A stretch of DNA of 64,000 bases from Paenibacillus macquariensis (GCF_900156375.1 NZ_FTNK01000009.1:124001-188000); one strand, 5' to 3'; counted from the first letter of the stretch, positions 54,366 through 63,597 are shown. The notes: a model not told the origin generated them from the letters alone. A program made the numbers and translations.

Positions 54366-54714
54366 AAATGCACCTCCAATTTTTAGTATTTGCTAAGAAG
54401 TGTTTTAAAATTATTTCAGTAAATATGTACATAAACAAGAAAACTATTTTCACCCTAATCATAATATAACTGCTGTATGGATGCAACTTGTTTTCGATGG
54501 AAAAGATGTGTATTTACAACAAGCGCTACATATGAATAGAGCACGTAGACATACACAAATTAAGCCAGTGACAAACCAAGATCGTATACAGGAGATGGCA
54601 GTGGGCTTCCTCTTGTTTTAGTAATCAAAATTTGAGACAATCATAGACATATGGTTAGCTTTGGCTACTTAGAAGAATAGGACGAATTTTATCGTTTGAA
54701 AAGAGGATATAGTA
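54366..54714. other. 350-bp divergent intergenic region
   Basis: It separates the nag operon and the radical SAM gene. AT-rich promoter-like sequence is present on both sides, but I cannot assign -35/-10 pairs with confidence and see no gene or strong hairpin. Confidence 0.4.
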
Positions 54715-55812
54715 ATGAATAAACCATCCATTTATGGATTAACATTAGAACAATTGACAGCATGGCTGTCGGAATATGGTCATAAGAAATTTCGAGCAAC
54801 TCAAGTCTGGGACTATCTGTATCGTAAGCGGGTAACAGACTTCTCAGTAATGGATGATGTGAATAAAGATTGTATCCAGTTACTTTCTGATCACTTTGTC
54901 ATTCAGACCTTGACGGAACACGTGAAGCAAGAATCAACGGATGGAACCGTTAAATTCCTCTTCAAATTATACGATGGCAATCTCATTGAGACAGTTATGA
55001 TGAGACAAAAATACGGTATAGCCGTGTGTGTTACGACCCAAGTGGGCTGTAATATTGGCTGTAGCTTCTGCGCGAGTGGTCTAATAAAGAAGAGTCGTGA
55101 CTTAACTGCTGGTGAAATTGTAGAACAGATTATCAAAGTTCAGCAACTTCTAGATCAAGCTCAGTTAGATGAAAAAGTAAGTCATATTGTTGTGATGGGG
55201 ATTGGCGAACCTTTCGACAACTTCAATAATCTGGTTGATTTCTTACAGGTGGTTAAGGATCACAAAGGGTTAGCTATTGGTGCGAAACGTATCACAGTAT
55301 CCACTAGTGGTCTGCCGGACAAAATCATTCAATTCACCGATGCTGATCTTCAAGTAAACCTAGCCATCTCTTTACATGCGCCGAATGATGAGCTTCGGAC
55401 GAAGATTATGGTTATCAATCGTGCCTTCCCGATAGCGAAGTTAATGCACGCCGTGGAGTACTATTTGGAGAAGACCAATCGGAGAATTATGTTCGAATAC
55501 ATTCTGTTAAAAGATGTAAATGATCGTAAGGAGCATGCACTCGAACTTGCGGAACTCATTAAAGACAAGAAGAATCTCGCAAGCGTCAACTTAATTCCAT
55601 ACAATCCAGTGGATGAACATAGTCAATATCAGAGAAGTGATCAAGAAGCCATTCTAGCGTTCTATGATACATTGAAGAAGAACGATATCAACTGTACAGT
55701 CCGCCTTGAACATGGCGCAGATATCGATGCCGCGTGCGGACAGTTAAGAAGTAAAAAGATGAAAGAATCGGAAGATGATATATCCGATCAAGATCGATTC
55801 GCATTGGGTTGA
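54715..55812 (+). CDS. rlmN: RlmN-like radical SAM 23S rRNA methyltransferase
   Basis: A 365-residue radical SAM protein. The cluster-binding CxxxCxxC is in [14 protein letters not shown] (about 112, 116, 119). The assisting Cys lies seven residues earlier (VCVTTQ), and the methyl-carrying Cys is in [13 protein letters not shown] (about 341). The core ([38 protein letters not shown]) agrees with RlmN, which makes 2-methyladenosine at A2503. The loop after CASG ([13 protein letters not shown]) differs from RlmN's usual STLGGLKRNL, and the site is not the usual rlmN locus, so a second paralogue or a Cfr-related enzyme is possible. AGAGGATATA precedes the ATG. Confidence 0.82.
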   Translation: MNKPSIYGLTLEQLTAWLSEYGHKKFRATQVWDYLYRKRVTDFSVMDDVNKDCIQLLSDHFVIQTLTEHVKQESTDGTVKFLFKLYDGNLIETVMMRQKYGIAVCVTTQVGCNIGCSFCASGLIKKSRDLTAGEIVEQIIKVQQLLDQAQLDEKVSHIVVMGIGEPFDNFNNLVDFLQVVKDHKGLAIGAKRITVSTSGLPDKIIQFTDADLQVNLAISLHAPNDELRTKIMVINRAFPIAKLMHAVEYYLEKTNRRIMFEYILLKDVNDRKEHALELAELIKDKKNLASVNLIPYNPVDEHSQYQRSDQEAILAFYDTLKKNDINCTVRLEHGADIDAACGQLRSKKMKESEDDISDQDRFALG

Positions 55813-55828
55813 TTGCATAGGCTTCAAG

Positions 55829-55874
55829 AAATGGCTGTGCCGTTCCTTAACAAGGACAGCACAGCCATTTTTGT
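55829..55874 (+). terminator. Terminator after the radical SAM gene
   Basis: AAATGGCTGTGC and GCACAGCCATTT form a perfect 12-bp stem around a 16-base loop that can itself pair, then TTTG. Confidence 0.88.
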
Positions 55875-55970
55875 TATTCGTACAAGTCGGGAATCGATCT
55901 GCAATAATATACTATAAGCATTCAAGCTATGAAGTATATATTGATGGGACTACTTTTACAGGGGGTCACC

Positions 55971-56552
55971 ATGAATATAACGTCCTTTTTAATTTATTGT
56001 GTTGTAGCTACATTTACACCTGGGCCTGCTAATATTGTTATTCTATCTACAGTGCAACATTTTGGAGCTAAAAAGGCGATGGAGTATGTATGTGGAGCCA
56101 CGATGGGTTTTGGACTGCTACTTGTTGTCTCTACCATGTTGAACCGTATTCTTGCTGATGTCTTCCCAAATATTCTGAGCATTATGCAGATCATAGGCAG
56201 TCTATATATGCTCTACCTTGCTTATCAAGTCTATAAGATGGGTGCAACGGAAGCCAAGGATATCCAGACTACAAGCTTTGTCTCAGGCTTACTCATGCAA
56301 TTTGTAAATCCTAAAGTTGTCCTATTTACACTAACCGTTATTCCGACCTTTGTTATGCCTTACTATACGTCATCACTTGCATTGTTCTTGTTTGTTATCA
56401 TCATAACCCTGATCGGATTTTTAGCATTTACGACATGGGTTGTTTTTGGAAGAATATTCAGAAGATTCTTGCACAATCATCAAAAAGTTCTCAATACCCT
56501 GATGGCACTTTTTTTAGTGTACTCTGCAATCATGGTATCAGGGATCCTATAG
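55971..56552 (+). CDS. LysE-family amino-acid exporter
   Basis: A 193-residue membrane protein with 6 predicted segments and the LysE/RhtB start motif TFTPGPANIVILS (about 14-26). ATG 55971 with GGGGG is preferred over the frame start at 55929. This family exports amino acids or their derivatives such as cysteine, lysine or homoserine; which one cannot be told here. It is followed after 18 bp by an AraC regulator and is probably under its control. Confidence 0.87.
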   Translation: MNITSFLIYCVVATFTPGPANIVILSTVQHFGAKKAMEYVCGATMGFGLLLVVSTMLNRILADVFPNILSIMQIIGSLYMLYLAYQVYKMGATEAKDIQTTSFVSGLLMQFVNPKVVLFTLTVIPTFVMPYYTSSLALFLFVIIITLIGFLAFTTWVVFGRIFRRFLHNHQKVLNTLMALFLVYSAIMVSGIL

Positions 56553-56570
56553 CGTGTTGGAGGTAAAGGC

Positions 56571-57344
56571 GTGGAGAAATTTAACTATAAAAGATCGGTA
56601 GATATCTTGGCGCTATCAGCAAGCATTACTGAGTTTACCTATAAAAAACATTGCCACGAGGAATACGCACTCGGTGTAACCCTACGTGGCATCCAGCAAT
56701 ATAACCTAGACGGCAGTTTGCAATCATCCCATAAGAATGGCGTCATGCTGTTTAATCCAGAGCAATCGCATGACGGCAGTTCTTATGATAAAGCAGGCAT
56801 TGATTATGTCATGCTCTATATCAAGCCGTCTCTAATTTTAGAGATATTGGGAAAGAAAGAACTCCGCTTCACCGCTCCTGTCCTATACGACGATAAGTTG
56901 GCGCAATGCATATTAGCGCTTAGCCATGCTATCCAGAATGGTAAAGAAGAATCATTGTGCCATGAGTTGCTGTTAACACTCGTCGAGCTAGTCTCCAATA
57001 CCCAAATAGATACAGTCGCCAGAATCAATAATGAACTTGTTAATAGAGCGAAGGAACGGATGTACTGCAGTATAGAGAATGTCCTTAAACTGGACGATCT
57101 TTCAGAAGAGTTTGAAATGTCAAAATATCAGTTTATCCGGGCGTTTAAGAAACATACAGGAATATCCCCCTATCAATTTTTTTTGAATTGCAAGGTAGAA
57201 CATGCCAAACAATCGATAGAAAGAACCAAGGATGTATATTCGGCTGTAGCGGAATATGGATTCGCGGATCTGACTCATCTGAATAGGCACTTTAAAGGTG
57301 TGTTTGGAATAACCGCATATGAATATATGTCACAGCTCCATTGA
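56571..57344 (+). CDS. AraC-family regulator with cupin-like sensor domain
   Basis: A 257-residue protein: N-terminal AraC-binding cupin half (about 10-140, with CHEEYALGVTLRG) and C-terminal double HTH (about 165-255, with FEMSKYQFIRAFKKHTGISP). GTG start with GGAGGTAAAGG upstream. It is coupled to a LysE exporter upstream, as is common for AraC/LysE units that respond to amino acid excess. A possible ligand is the exported compound. Confidence 0.87.
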   Translation: MEKFNYKRSVDILALSASITEFTYKKHCHEEYALGVTLRGIQQYNLDGSLQSSHKNGVMLFNPEQSHDGSSYDKAGIDYVMLYIKPSLILEILGKKELRFTAPVLYDDKLAQCILALSHAIQNGKEESLCHELLLTLVELVSNTQIDTVARINNELVNRAKERMYCSIENVLKLDDLSEEFEMSKYQFIRAFKKHTGISPYQFFLNCKVEHAKQSIERTKDVYSAVAEYGFADLTHLNRHFKGVFGITAYEYMSQLH

Positions 57345-57779
57345 TCGGGTGTGCTATTTCTATCCAGCGATCTGTTTCGGCAGCGCGATCTTGAACACTT
57401 CATGCTCTCAGAGTAAGCAATGAATACGCCAATCCAACGTATGTAGCAAGGTTTAATAATTGCTGTTTATACCCGAGCCGTTGTTAAAGGAGAGGCGTGT
57501 TGGTACTTACACCAGACCAAAGGTGAAATTAAAAGTGGCTATGTTGGCTCTTCGCCATATTAGTGTTTGCGCAAACAGAATGATCGAGGCAGACATAGCG
57601 AAGGGGACGGAATTGTCTTGTAGAAGCGAAGCGTTCGCCTTTGTCTTCCAATTTCAACCGCTATAGGCGGTATATAATCAAGAAATTGGAGGACAACAGC
57701 GATCGAAAGACAATCCGTCACCTTAGCCGCTCACCCACACAGTCCTTTTTAAAACTTCTTCGCAGATAACTTTTAATTT
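57345..57779. other. 435-bp intergenic region with an inverted-repeat element
   Basis: No supported gene. It contains the 114-bp repeat-like element at 57606-57719. A 68-codon frame at 57460-57666 has a site GGAGAGG inside rather than before it and runs into the element, so it is rejected as a gene. Confidence 0.5.
57606..57719. repeat. 114-bp hairpin element with terminal inverted repeats
   Basis: Ends GACGGAATTGTCTT (57606-57619) and AAGACAATCCGTC (57707-57719) are inverted copies with one base difference. Inner arms TTTGTCTTCCAATTTC (57640-57655) and GAAATTGGAGGACAA (57682-57696) also pair, and ACCGC/GCGGT (57657-57671) forms the tip. The whole can fold into one long hairpin, like a MITE or an interspersed palindromic unit. 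The GAAGCGAAGCGTTCGCC block in its left arm is familiar to me from Paenibacillus intergenic repeats, which is recall, not a search. Confidence 0.7.
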
Positions 57780-59276
57780 TCACCTTACACCCTTCATATA
57801 CCCCTGTATCCTCCCCGAAACCATAAACAGCACAACACTAAGCACGATAGCTACTCCCCCAATCACACCAAAGTAAAGCATCTCAGTTGCAGGACTATAG
57901 AATTTAACAATCTGTGCGTTAATTGCTTGGGCAGCTGCATTGGATAAGAACCATAGACTCATGGTTTGGGCTGAGAAGGCAGCAGGTGCTAACTTCGTAG
58001 TGACGGATAGGCCTACAGGTGACAAGCATAGTTCCCCAAGGACGATAATGAAATAACTAAGAACGAGCCATAGGGGGTTAACCAGTGAATGGCTACCTCC
58101 AAAGTAAGCAGGCAATAGAATGACAAGAAAAGATAAGCCTGCAAATAATAAGCCTAGCGAGAATTTCGTAGGGACTGAGGGCTGACGAACGCCGAGTTTT
58201 ACCCAGATCCATGCGAATACTGGTGCCAAAATAATAATGAACAACGGATTTAACGATTGGAACCAAGCAGGGGAAAGTTCAATTCCTGCAAAATTTAACT
58301 GTGTGCGCTTGTCCGCATAATTAGCAAGGATCGTTGATCCCTGTTCTTGAATGGCCCAGAACATCACCGAAGAGATAAATAGCGGAATATACGCAAGGAG
58401 TCTGGAGCGTTCTACTGCTTTTGTCTTCGGACTACGGTACATGACAACGAAGTACAGGGTTGGAATAAGAATTCCTAATATCCCTACAAGAGCAATGAAC
58501 GTATCAAATGTTAGATAACCTAATGGGATGGAGACAGCAATCAAGACAGCCAGAACAACTACGCCGAGCGTTATGTAGGTATAGACTTTTTTCTTTTCTG
58601 AAGAAGATAAGGGATTGGCTATAATCGTACCCGCAAGACCTAGATTGTTCTTCTTAGTTAATATAAAGACCAACAATCCGATAAACATACCGATAGCAGC
58701 AATGAGGAAGCCTAAGTGAAAATTATTTTGTTTCATACCTATAGTACCGACAATGAGCGGAGCAAGGAAACTTCCAAGATTAATTCCCATATAGAATATG
58801 CTAAACCCTGCATCTCGTCGAAGGTCGTCAGGACTGTAGATTTCACCCACGACACTTGAAACGTTAGGTTTCAATAATCCTGTACCCAAGACGATGAGAA
58901 CCATAGATATATAGAACATCCCTATACTTCCAGGTATGGACAAGATAATATGCCCGAACATGATTAATACGCCACCGTAAAATATAGCCTTTGAAGTTCC
59001 GAATATTCTATCGGCTAGCCAGCCTCCAATAATGCCAGACATATATACAAGCGACCCGTAGATTGACATGATCGCAAGAGCTGTTGATTCATCGAGACCT
59101 AATCCACCCTCCGAAACCTTATAATACATATAGTAAACAAGGATAGCTCTCATGCCGTAATACGAGAAACGTTCCCAAAACTCCGTGAAGAACAAAGTGA
59201 ACAATCCTTTGGGGTGTCCAAAAAAACCTTTCTGTGGAACACTCTCTACAATTTTCTGTCTGTTTCTGTCGAGCAT
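57780..59276 (-). CDS. POT/PTR-family di/tripeptide:proton symporter (DtpT-like)
   Basis: A 498-residue transporter with about 14 segments. PTR2 signatures are visible: FFTEFWERFSYYGMRAIL near the N-terminus (containing the ExxER proton-coupling motif) and FSIFYMGINLGSFLAPLIVG. It takes up di- and tripeptides with protons and is longer than MFS drug pumps. ATG 59276 has AAGGAGG 7 nt upstream; the frame to 59318 is unused. It is a single-gene unit. A 380-bp gap follows to the SDR gene, in which I see no feature beyond AT-rich promoter-like sequence. Confidence 0.9.
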   Translation of the reverse strand: MLDRNRQKIVESVPQKGFFGHPKGLFTLFFTEFWERFSYYGMRAILVYYMYYKVSEGGLGLDESTALAIMSIYGSLVYMSGIIGGWLADRIFGTSKAIFYGGVLIMFGHIILSIPGSIGMFYISMVLIVLGTGLLKPNVSSVVGEIYSPDDLRRDAGFSIFYMGINLGSFLAPLIVGTIGMKQNNFHLGFLIAAIGMFIGLLVFILTKKNNLGLAGTIIANPLSSSEKKKVYTYITLGVVVLAVLIAVSIPLGYLTFDTFIALVGILGILIPTLYFVVMYRSPKTKAVERSRLLAYIPLFISSVMFWAIQEQGSTILANYADKRTQLNFAGIELSPAWFQSLNPLFIIILAPVFAWIWVKLGVRQPSVPTKFSLGLLFAGLSFLVILLPAYFGGSHSLVNPLWLVLSYFIIVLGELCLSPVGLSVTTKLAPAAFSAQTMSLWFLSNAAAQAINAQIVKFYSPATEMLYFGVIGGVAIVLSVVLFMVSGRIQGYMKGVR

Positions 59277-59656
59277 AGGATTCCCTCCTTGTTGTATTAC
59301 GTTCAGTACATATAACATTACTTTACGTCAAAAAAGGAAATCTTAAACACAACGTTACTTTGATGTACACGTTATTAAATAGTAAAGGACTGACGGTACA
59401 TAGCCTTCAGTCGATAAATCGATAATTCATGACTCATAAATTGTTAGAAGACGTCATTCAGATCTTATACAGCATAATTCCTAGGGGTTTTATGATATAT
59501 CTAAAATTTGATTACTTATTTTCAATTGGTTACTTTTTGTGATACTGTTGTAATAAACGGTTCAGTAATACTCTAACAACCTTAGGAAATACTATGACAG
59601 TTATAGTTCATTGCAGAATTGTCGATATTATTCATTAAATCTTAGGAGGGATAAAC
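59277..59656. other. 380-bp divergent intergenic region
   Basis: It lies between the peptide transporter and the SDR gene. There is no gene or good hairpin. A TTTTCA/TACTGT pair 18 bp apart near 59520-59550 is only a weak promoter candidate for the SDR gene. Confidence 0.35.
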
Positions 59657-60409
59657 ATGGGAGTATTAAACGGTAAAGTAGCAATTGTAACAGGTGCAGG
59701 TAGTGGTATGGGACGCGAAGAGGCAATTTTGCTTGCTAAAGAAGGCGCTATCGTTGTATTAACGGATATTAACGAAGCAGCTGTTCAAGCGGTTGCGGAA
59801 GAAATTGCATCTAATGGTGGAGAAGCAACGGCTTTTGCTCATAATGTCGCTTCAGAAGAGGAATGGATCAAGGTTGTAGACGGAACGATTCAAAAATATA
59901 GTAAAATCGACGTGTTGGTCAACAATGCAGGTATCTCCTTAGCAGTTAATATGCTTGATACGACTATGGATCAATGGAATCGTGTCATGAACATTAACGT
60001 TGCAAGTGTATTCCTAGGCATGAAACACGTTGTTCCACATATGAAGGACAATAATGGTGGATCTATCGTCAACATTTCCTCTATTGCTGGTCTAACAGGC
60101 GGTAGTGGTGCAGGTGCTTATACAGCTTCTAAAGGAGCAGTTCGTATGCTTTCTAAGGCAGCAGCAATTGATTATGGTAAATTTAATGTTCGCGTGAACT
60201 CCGTTCATCCAGGATTCATTGAGACTCCGATGTCTCAAGAAATGGTTGATAACGAGAAGATGCTAGCTTGGTTCCTATCCCAAACAGCACTTCCAAGAGT
60301 TGGACAAGCTTCTGAAGTAGCTCAAGCGGTATTATTCCTTGCTTCTAGTGCTTCTTCTTATATTACAGGTATTGAACTTCCTGTTGATGGCGGCGTTACA
60401 GCTAAATAA
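59657..60409 (+). CDS. Short-chain dehydrogenase/reductase (SDR)
   Basis: A 250-residue classical SDR. TGAGSGMG (about 12-19) binds the nucleotide, NNAG (about 89-92) is in place, and catalytic Ser and YTASKG (about 155-160) are present. Asp after beta-2 (LTDINEAA) favours NAD. It differs from the SDR at 41695 (about 250 versus 271 residues). TTAGGAGGG precedes the ATG, and a strong terminator follows. The substrate is unknown; such enzymes often reduce 3-oxoacyl or polyol substrates. Confidence 0.9.
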   Translation: MGVLNGKVAIVTGAGSGMGREEAILLAKEGAIVVLTDINEAAVQAVAEEIASNGGEATAFAHNVASEEEWIKVVDGTIQKYSKIDVLVNNAGISLAVNMLDTTMDQWNRVMNINVASVFLGMKHVVPHMKDNNGGSIVNISSIAGLTGGSGAGAYTASKGAVRMLSKAAAIDYGKFNVRVNSVHPGFIETPMSQEMVDNEKMLAWFLSQTALPRVGQASEVAQAVLFLASSASSYITGIELPVDGGVTAK

Positions 60410-60429
60410 TAATTTGATGATTATTAATC

Positions 60430-60466
60430 TGGACGTACAAATTTATTTGTACGCCCAGTTTTTAGT
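60430..60466 (+). terminator. Terminator after the SDR gene
   Basis: CTGGACGTACAAAT and ATTTGTACGCCCAG form a stem with one mismatch, then TTTTT. Confidence 0.88.
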
Positions 60467-60614
60467 TTGTAAAGTTATGTAATGGAATTGTTAAAGAAGC
60501 TGTGGTGCATAATAGCATCAGCGTCAGTGAAGGTTAATAAATAATTTCAGTGAGAAATATAAGAATTAAGTGTAAGATGGTATGTAGACTTTCTTAAATT
60601 TTTAAAAAAGATGT

Positions 60615-60643
60615 TTGATAATATCAGAGGTTAGTCGTATTAT
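60615..60643 (+). promoter_or_regulatory. Sigma-A promoter of the yjlC-ndh operon
   Basis: TTGATA (60615-60620) is 17 bp from TATTAT (60638-60643). The palindrome just downstream would overlap the transcription start. The rest of the 335-bp gap (60410-60744) shows only the preceding terminator. Confidence 0.6.
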
Positions 60644-60648
60644 TAATA

Positions 60649-60665
60649 GGGAATTTTAAATTCCC
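60649..60665. promoter_or_regulatory. 17-bp perfect palindrome at the yjlC-ndh transcription start
   Basis: GGGAATTTTAAATTCCC is perfectly symmetric around its central T and lies 5 bp after the -10. It does not match the Rex operator (TTGTGAA type) that controls the same operon in B. subtilis. It may be the operator of another repressor. Confidence 0.6.
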
Positions 60666-60744
60666 AAATTTATTATACACTCATGAATCATAGTTATAAT
60701 ATAAATTCAAAGCGAATGTTGCTTATCGTAAAGGAGAATTAGAT

Positions 60745-61176
60745 ATGTCAGAATCTATCACTCAGACAACGTCTGAACAAGCTTTGTCTACAAGCAAAGA
60801 CAACAATGATCTATTGGATCAGTTATTAAAACCTGAGGTTCAAGAATCTCTAACTGCTTTAATTCAGCAATTACCGAAATTGAATGAAATCGTTAATGCA
60901 ATGACGAAGACATATGATTTCGCTCATTCCGTAGCTACGGATGATGTTCTGAAAAGCGACACAGTTGGCGCAATAACAGAAATTGTTGGACCTGTAGTAG
61001 GTTCCGTGAAGAATGTTGCAGCAAATGTTATTGAAGCGAAAGATCGTGCTGAGAAAAGCCAAGAAGTAATCGGCCTATTTGGTTTGATGAAAATGCTTAA
61101 AGATCCACAAGCACAAAAGATGTTCCGTTTCGTTAATGCTTATCTTCAAGTTAGTGAAGAGCAAAATAAAAAGTAG
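60745..61176 (+). CDS. yjlC: DUF1641 protein (YjlC-like)
   Basis: A 143-residue DUF1641 protein made of helices. The centre carries VGPVVGSVKNVAANVIEAKDRA and the C-terminal helix FGLMKMLKDPQAQKMFRFVN, which is typical of the family. It has no membrane segment. AAAGGAG precedes the ATG. It is followed by an ndh gene after 42 bp, the same order as yjlC-yjlD in B. subtilis, so it may be an assembly or regulatory partner of that NADH dehydrogenase. The biochemical role is unknown. Confidence 0.88.
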   Translation: MSESITQTTSEQALSTSKDNNDLLDQLLKPEVQESLTALIQQLPKLNEIVNAMTKTYDFAHSVATDDVLKSDTVGAITEIVGPVVGSVKNVAANVIEAKDRAEKSQEVIGLFGLMKMLKDPQAQKMFRFVNAYLQVSEEQNKK

Positions 61177-61218
61177 TTCGTTTACAATAAATGAGTAAGA
61201 GCGGAGGATAATACACTT

Positions 61219-62397
61219 ATGTCAAAACATATTGTTATATTAGGTGCAGGTTATGGTGGTCTTTTAACGGCTTTGAGTCTTCGTAAATTTTTGAGTAAGG
61301 CTGAAGCACAAGTGACAGTTATCAACCAGACTCCAACACACCAAATCATTACAGAATTGCACCGTCTTGCAGCTGGTAATATTGCTGAAGATGCAATTGC
61401 TATGCCACTAGCGAAACTTTTCAAAGGGAAAGACATTGATCTAATGATCAATAAGGTTGAATCTTTCTCCGTAGACAAAAAAGAAGTTAAACTTACAGAT
61501 GGATCATCTTTAACTTATGATGCACTTGTTGTCGGTTTGGGAAGCCAAACGGCTTTTTTCGGTATTCCAGGGCTAGAGCAAAACAGCATGGTGTTAAAAT
61601 CTGCTGCTGATGCAAACAACATTCATAAACAAATTGAAGATCGTATTCGTGAATTTGCGAGAACAAATAACCCAGCTGATGGCACGATTGTTATCGGTGG
61701 TGGCGGTCTTTCCGGCGTAGAATTAGTTGGCGAAATTGCTGATGGTATGCCTGCACTTGCTAAGAAATATGGTGTAGATCCTAAATCAGTGAAATTGTTA
61801 CTAGTAGAAGCAGGTCCTAAGATCCTTCCAGTGTTGCCAGATCATTTGATTGAACGTGCAACGAAAAGTTTGGAAGCACGTGGCGTTCAGTTCTTAACAG
61901 GTCTAGCTGTAACGAATGTAGAAGGTAATACGATTGACCTTAAAGATGGTTCCAAGATTGTTACGAACACATTTGTATGGACTGGTGGCGTACAAGGAAG
62001 CCCGCTAGTTGGAGAATCAGGTCTTGAAGTGAACCGTGGACGTGCAAGCGTTAATGAACATCTTCAATCTATTTCTCACCCAGACGTATTTGTTGTAGGA
62101 GATAGTGCAGTATTCTTCGGTCCAGAAGGACGTCCTTATCCTCCAACAGCACAGATCGCTTGGCAGATGGGTGAACTTGTTGGGTACAACCTATTCGCTA
62201 AGTTGAATAATAAATCTATGGAAGCATTCTCTCCAATTGACTCTGGAACACTTGCAAGCTTGGGTCGTAAAGACGCAGTTGCAACGATCGGAGCTAACGG
62301 AACGCCTCTTAAAGGAATGCCTGCTTCTCTTATGAAAGAAGCAAGTAATATTCGTTACTTGTCTCATATTAAAGCATTGTTCACATTGGCATACTAA
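61219..62397 (+). CDS. ndh: Type II NADH:quinone dehydrogenase
   Basis: A 392-residue peripheral flavoprotein that passes electrons from NADH to menaquinone without pumping protons. The first Rossmann motif VILGAGYGGLLTAL (about 5-18) binds FAD, and the second GGGGLSGVELVGE (about 154-166) binds NADH. A quinone-side motif AQIAWQMGELVG follows the FAD-binding VFVVGDSA. The last residues (KALFTLAY) probably contact the membrane. GCGGAGGAT precedes the ATG. It follows yjlC and is followed by a strong terminator. Confidence 0.92.
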   Translation: MSKHIVILGAGYGGLLTALSLRKFLSKAEAQVTVINQTPTHQIITELHRLAAGNIAEDAIAMPLAKLFKGKDIDLMINKVESFSVDKKEVKLTDGSSLTYDALVVGLGSQTAFFGIPGLEQNSMVLKSAADANNIHKQIEDRIREFARTNNPADGTIVIGGGGLSGVELVGEIADGMPALAKKYGVDPKSVKLLLVEAGPKILPVLPDHLIERATKSLEARGVQFLTGLAVTNVEGNTIDLKDGSKIVTNTFVWTGGVQGSPLVGESGLEVNRGRASVNEHLQSISHPDVFVVGDSAVFFGPEGRPYPPTAQIAWQMGELVGYNLFAKLNNKSMEAFSPIDSGTLASLGRKDAVATIGANGTPLKGMPASLMKEASNIRYLSHIKALFTLAY

Positions 62398-62426
62398 TAG
62401 AATATTCCATTATGAGTTAAATAATT

Positions 62427-62480
62427 AACAGTAAGCCGAGGGTGATGAATTCATCACCTTTAGGTTTACTGTTTTTTTGT
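62427..62480 (+). terminator. Terminator after ndh
   Basis: AACAGTAA and TTTACTGTT flank a second stem GGTGAT/ATCACC, with T7 following. Confidence 0.9.
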
Positions 62481-62521
62481 TTATGGTAAAATTTACAATA
62501 GTAGGAATGGGGGCTAAATAA

Positions 62522-62827
62522 ATGGTGATTGGCAATTTCGTGAAATTGACGCTTGATGTAGTCAGAAATATTATATATTTAATTATTTCCTTATTCTTTC
62601 TTGGGATGATCGAGAAACCTATTTTCGGAAATGAAGGCATTCAGAGCTTACCTACTTTAGGGTTATTGCTTATTGCCAACTTGGCTTTGATCTATGTATT
62701 CCATCGTAACTTTTTATCTTCACATACCTTTTATAAACCGCACCAGAAACCTAAATTACCTCGTAATACAAGCATATTAATAGGCATTGCATCCGTTGCA
62801 GTTATCGTGAGTGTTCCGTTCTTATAA
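62522..62827 (+). CDS. Small membrane protein of unknown function
   Basis: A 101-residue protein with three hydrophobic segments (about 13-30, 42-62 and 80-100). GGGGGC lies 9 nt before the ATG. I do not recognise a family. It sits alone between two terminators. A short basic stretch around residue 72 (YKPHQKPKLPRN) lies between the second and third segments. Confidence 0.65.
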   Translation: MVIGNFVKLTLDVVRNIIYLIISLFFLGMIEKPIFGNEGIQSLPTLGLLLIANLALIYVFHRNFLSSHTFYKPHQKPKLPRNTSILIGIASVAVIVSVPFL

Positions 62828-62828
62828 T

Positions 62829-62872
62829 AAAAGGGGATCAATCAATATATTTGGATGGTCCCCTTTTTACAA
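62829..62872 (+). terminator. Terminator after the small membrane protein
   Basis: AAAAGGGGA and TCCCCTTTT form a 9-bp stem with a long loop, then T. About 245 bp of AT-rich sequence to the greA start (62873-63117) contain no other feature I can support. Confidence 0.75.
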
Positions 62873-63117
62873 ATTAATTAACCTGAAAAGAAAACAGAAT
62901 AGAACAAGGAGCAAGTGTAGAGAATAATGTTGTAGATCGCATGCCCGAAAACAAACATACATACATAGTTCAACAAATTTTTAATATGATTTAGTATAAA
63001 ATAGCCTCTATTTTACCAATGAAGTCCTTTTAGATCCAACTTTTTCGTTGTAGTTAATAACAATTTAAGTGGATATAGGTTAGAATTGAATAAGAAAGTA
63101 AAATAGGAGTTGTAAAC

Positions 63118-63597
63118 ATGGCTAAAGAAGAAGTAATTGTAACGAAAGAAGGATTGACCAAGTTAGAGGATGAACTAAGAGATCTTAAGACAGTTAAGCG
63201 CAAAGAATTAGCAGAACGTCTTAAGTTAGCTATTAGTTACGGCGATTTGAAGGAAAATAGTGAATACCACTCTGCTAAGGACGACCAGTCCTTTATGGAG
63301 ACAAGAATAAAGATATTGGAAAAGATGATCACGAAAGCAACGGTTATCGATACTGTGAGTTTAGATCTCTCCGTTGTTAGTGTGGGTTCTATTGTCATTC
63401 TGAATGATATTGAATTCTCAGAGCAAATCAATTATCAAATTGTTGGACCTGCTGAGGCAGATGTATTGGATAATAAGATATCGTATGAGAGTCCATTGGG
63501 TAAAGAACTTTTAGGCAAAAAAATAGGCAGTGTTATCAATGTAGCCGCACCTATGGGAATCATTAAATATGAGTTACTTGAAATTAAGTCATTATAA
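63118..63597 (+). CDS. greA: Transcription elongation factor GreA
   Basis: A 159-residue GreA/GreB protein. The N-terminal coiled coil runs over residues about 10-75, with its acidic tip SYGDLKENSEYHSAK where the catalytic Asp-Leu-x-Glu triad lies. The C-terminal FKBP-like domain starts near residue 82 and ends MGIIKYELLEI. It rescues backtracked RNA polymerase by stimulating transcript cleavage. AGGAG is 7 nt before the ATG. A strong terminator follows. Whether it is the only greA in the genome cannot be said. Confidence 0.94.
   Translation: MAKEEVIVTKEGLTKLEDELRDLKTVKRKELAERLKLAISYGDLKENSEYHSAKDDQSFMETRIKILEKMITKATVIDTVSLDLSVVSVGSIVILNDIEFSEQINYQIVGPAEADVLDNKISYESPLGKELLGKKIGSVINVAAPMGIIKYELLEIKSL

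Noticed and set aside
57460..57666. 68-codon plus-strand frame
   Set aside because: It overlaps the inverted-repeat element, has no upstream ribosome site and resembles no protein.
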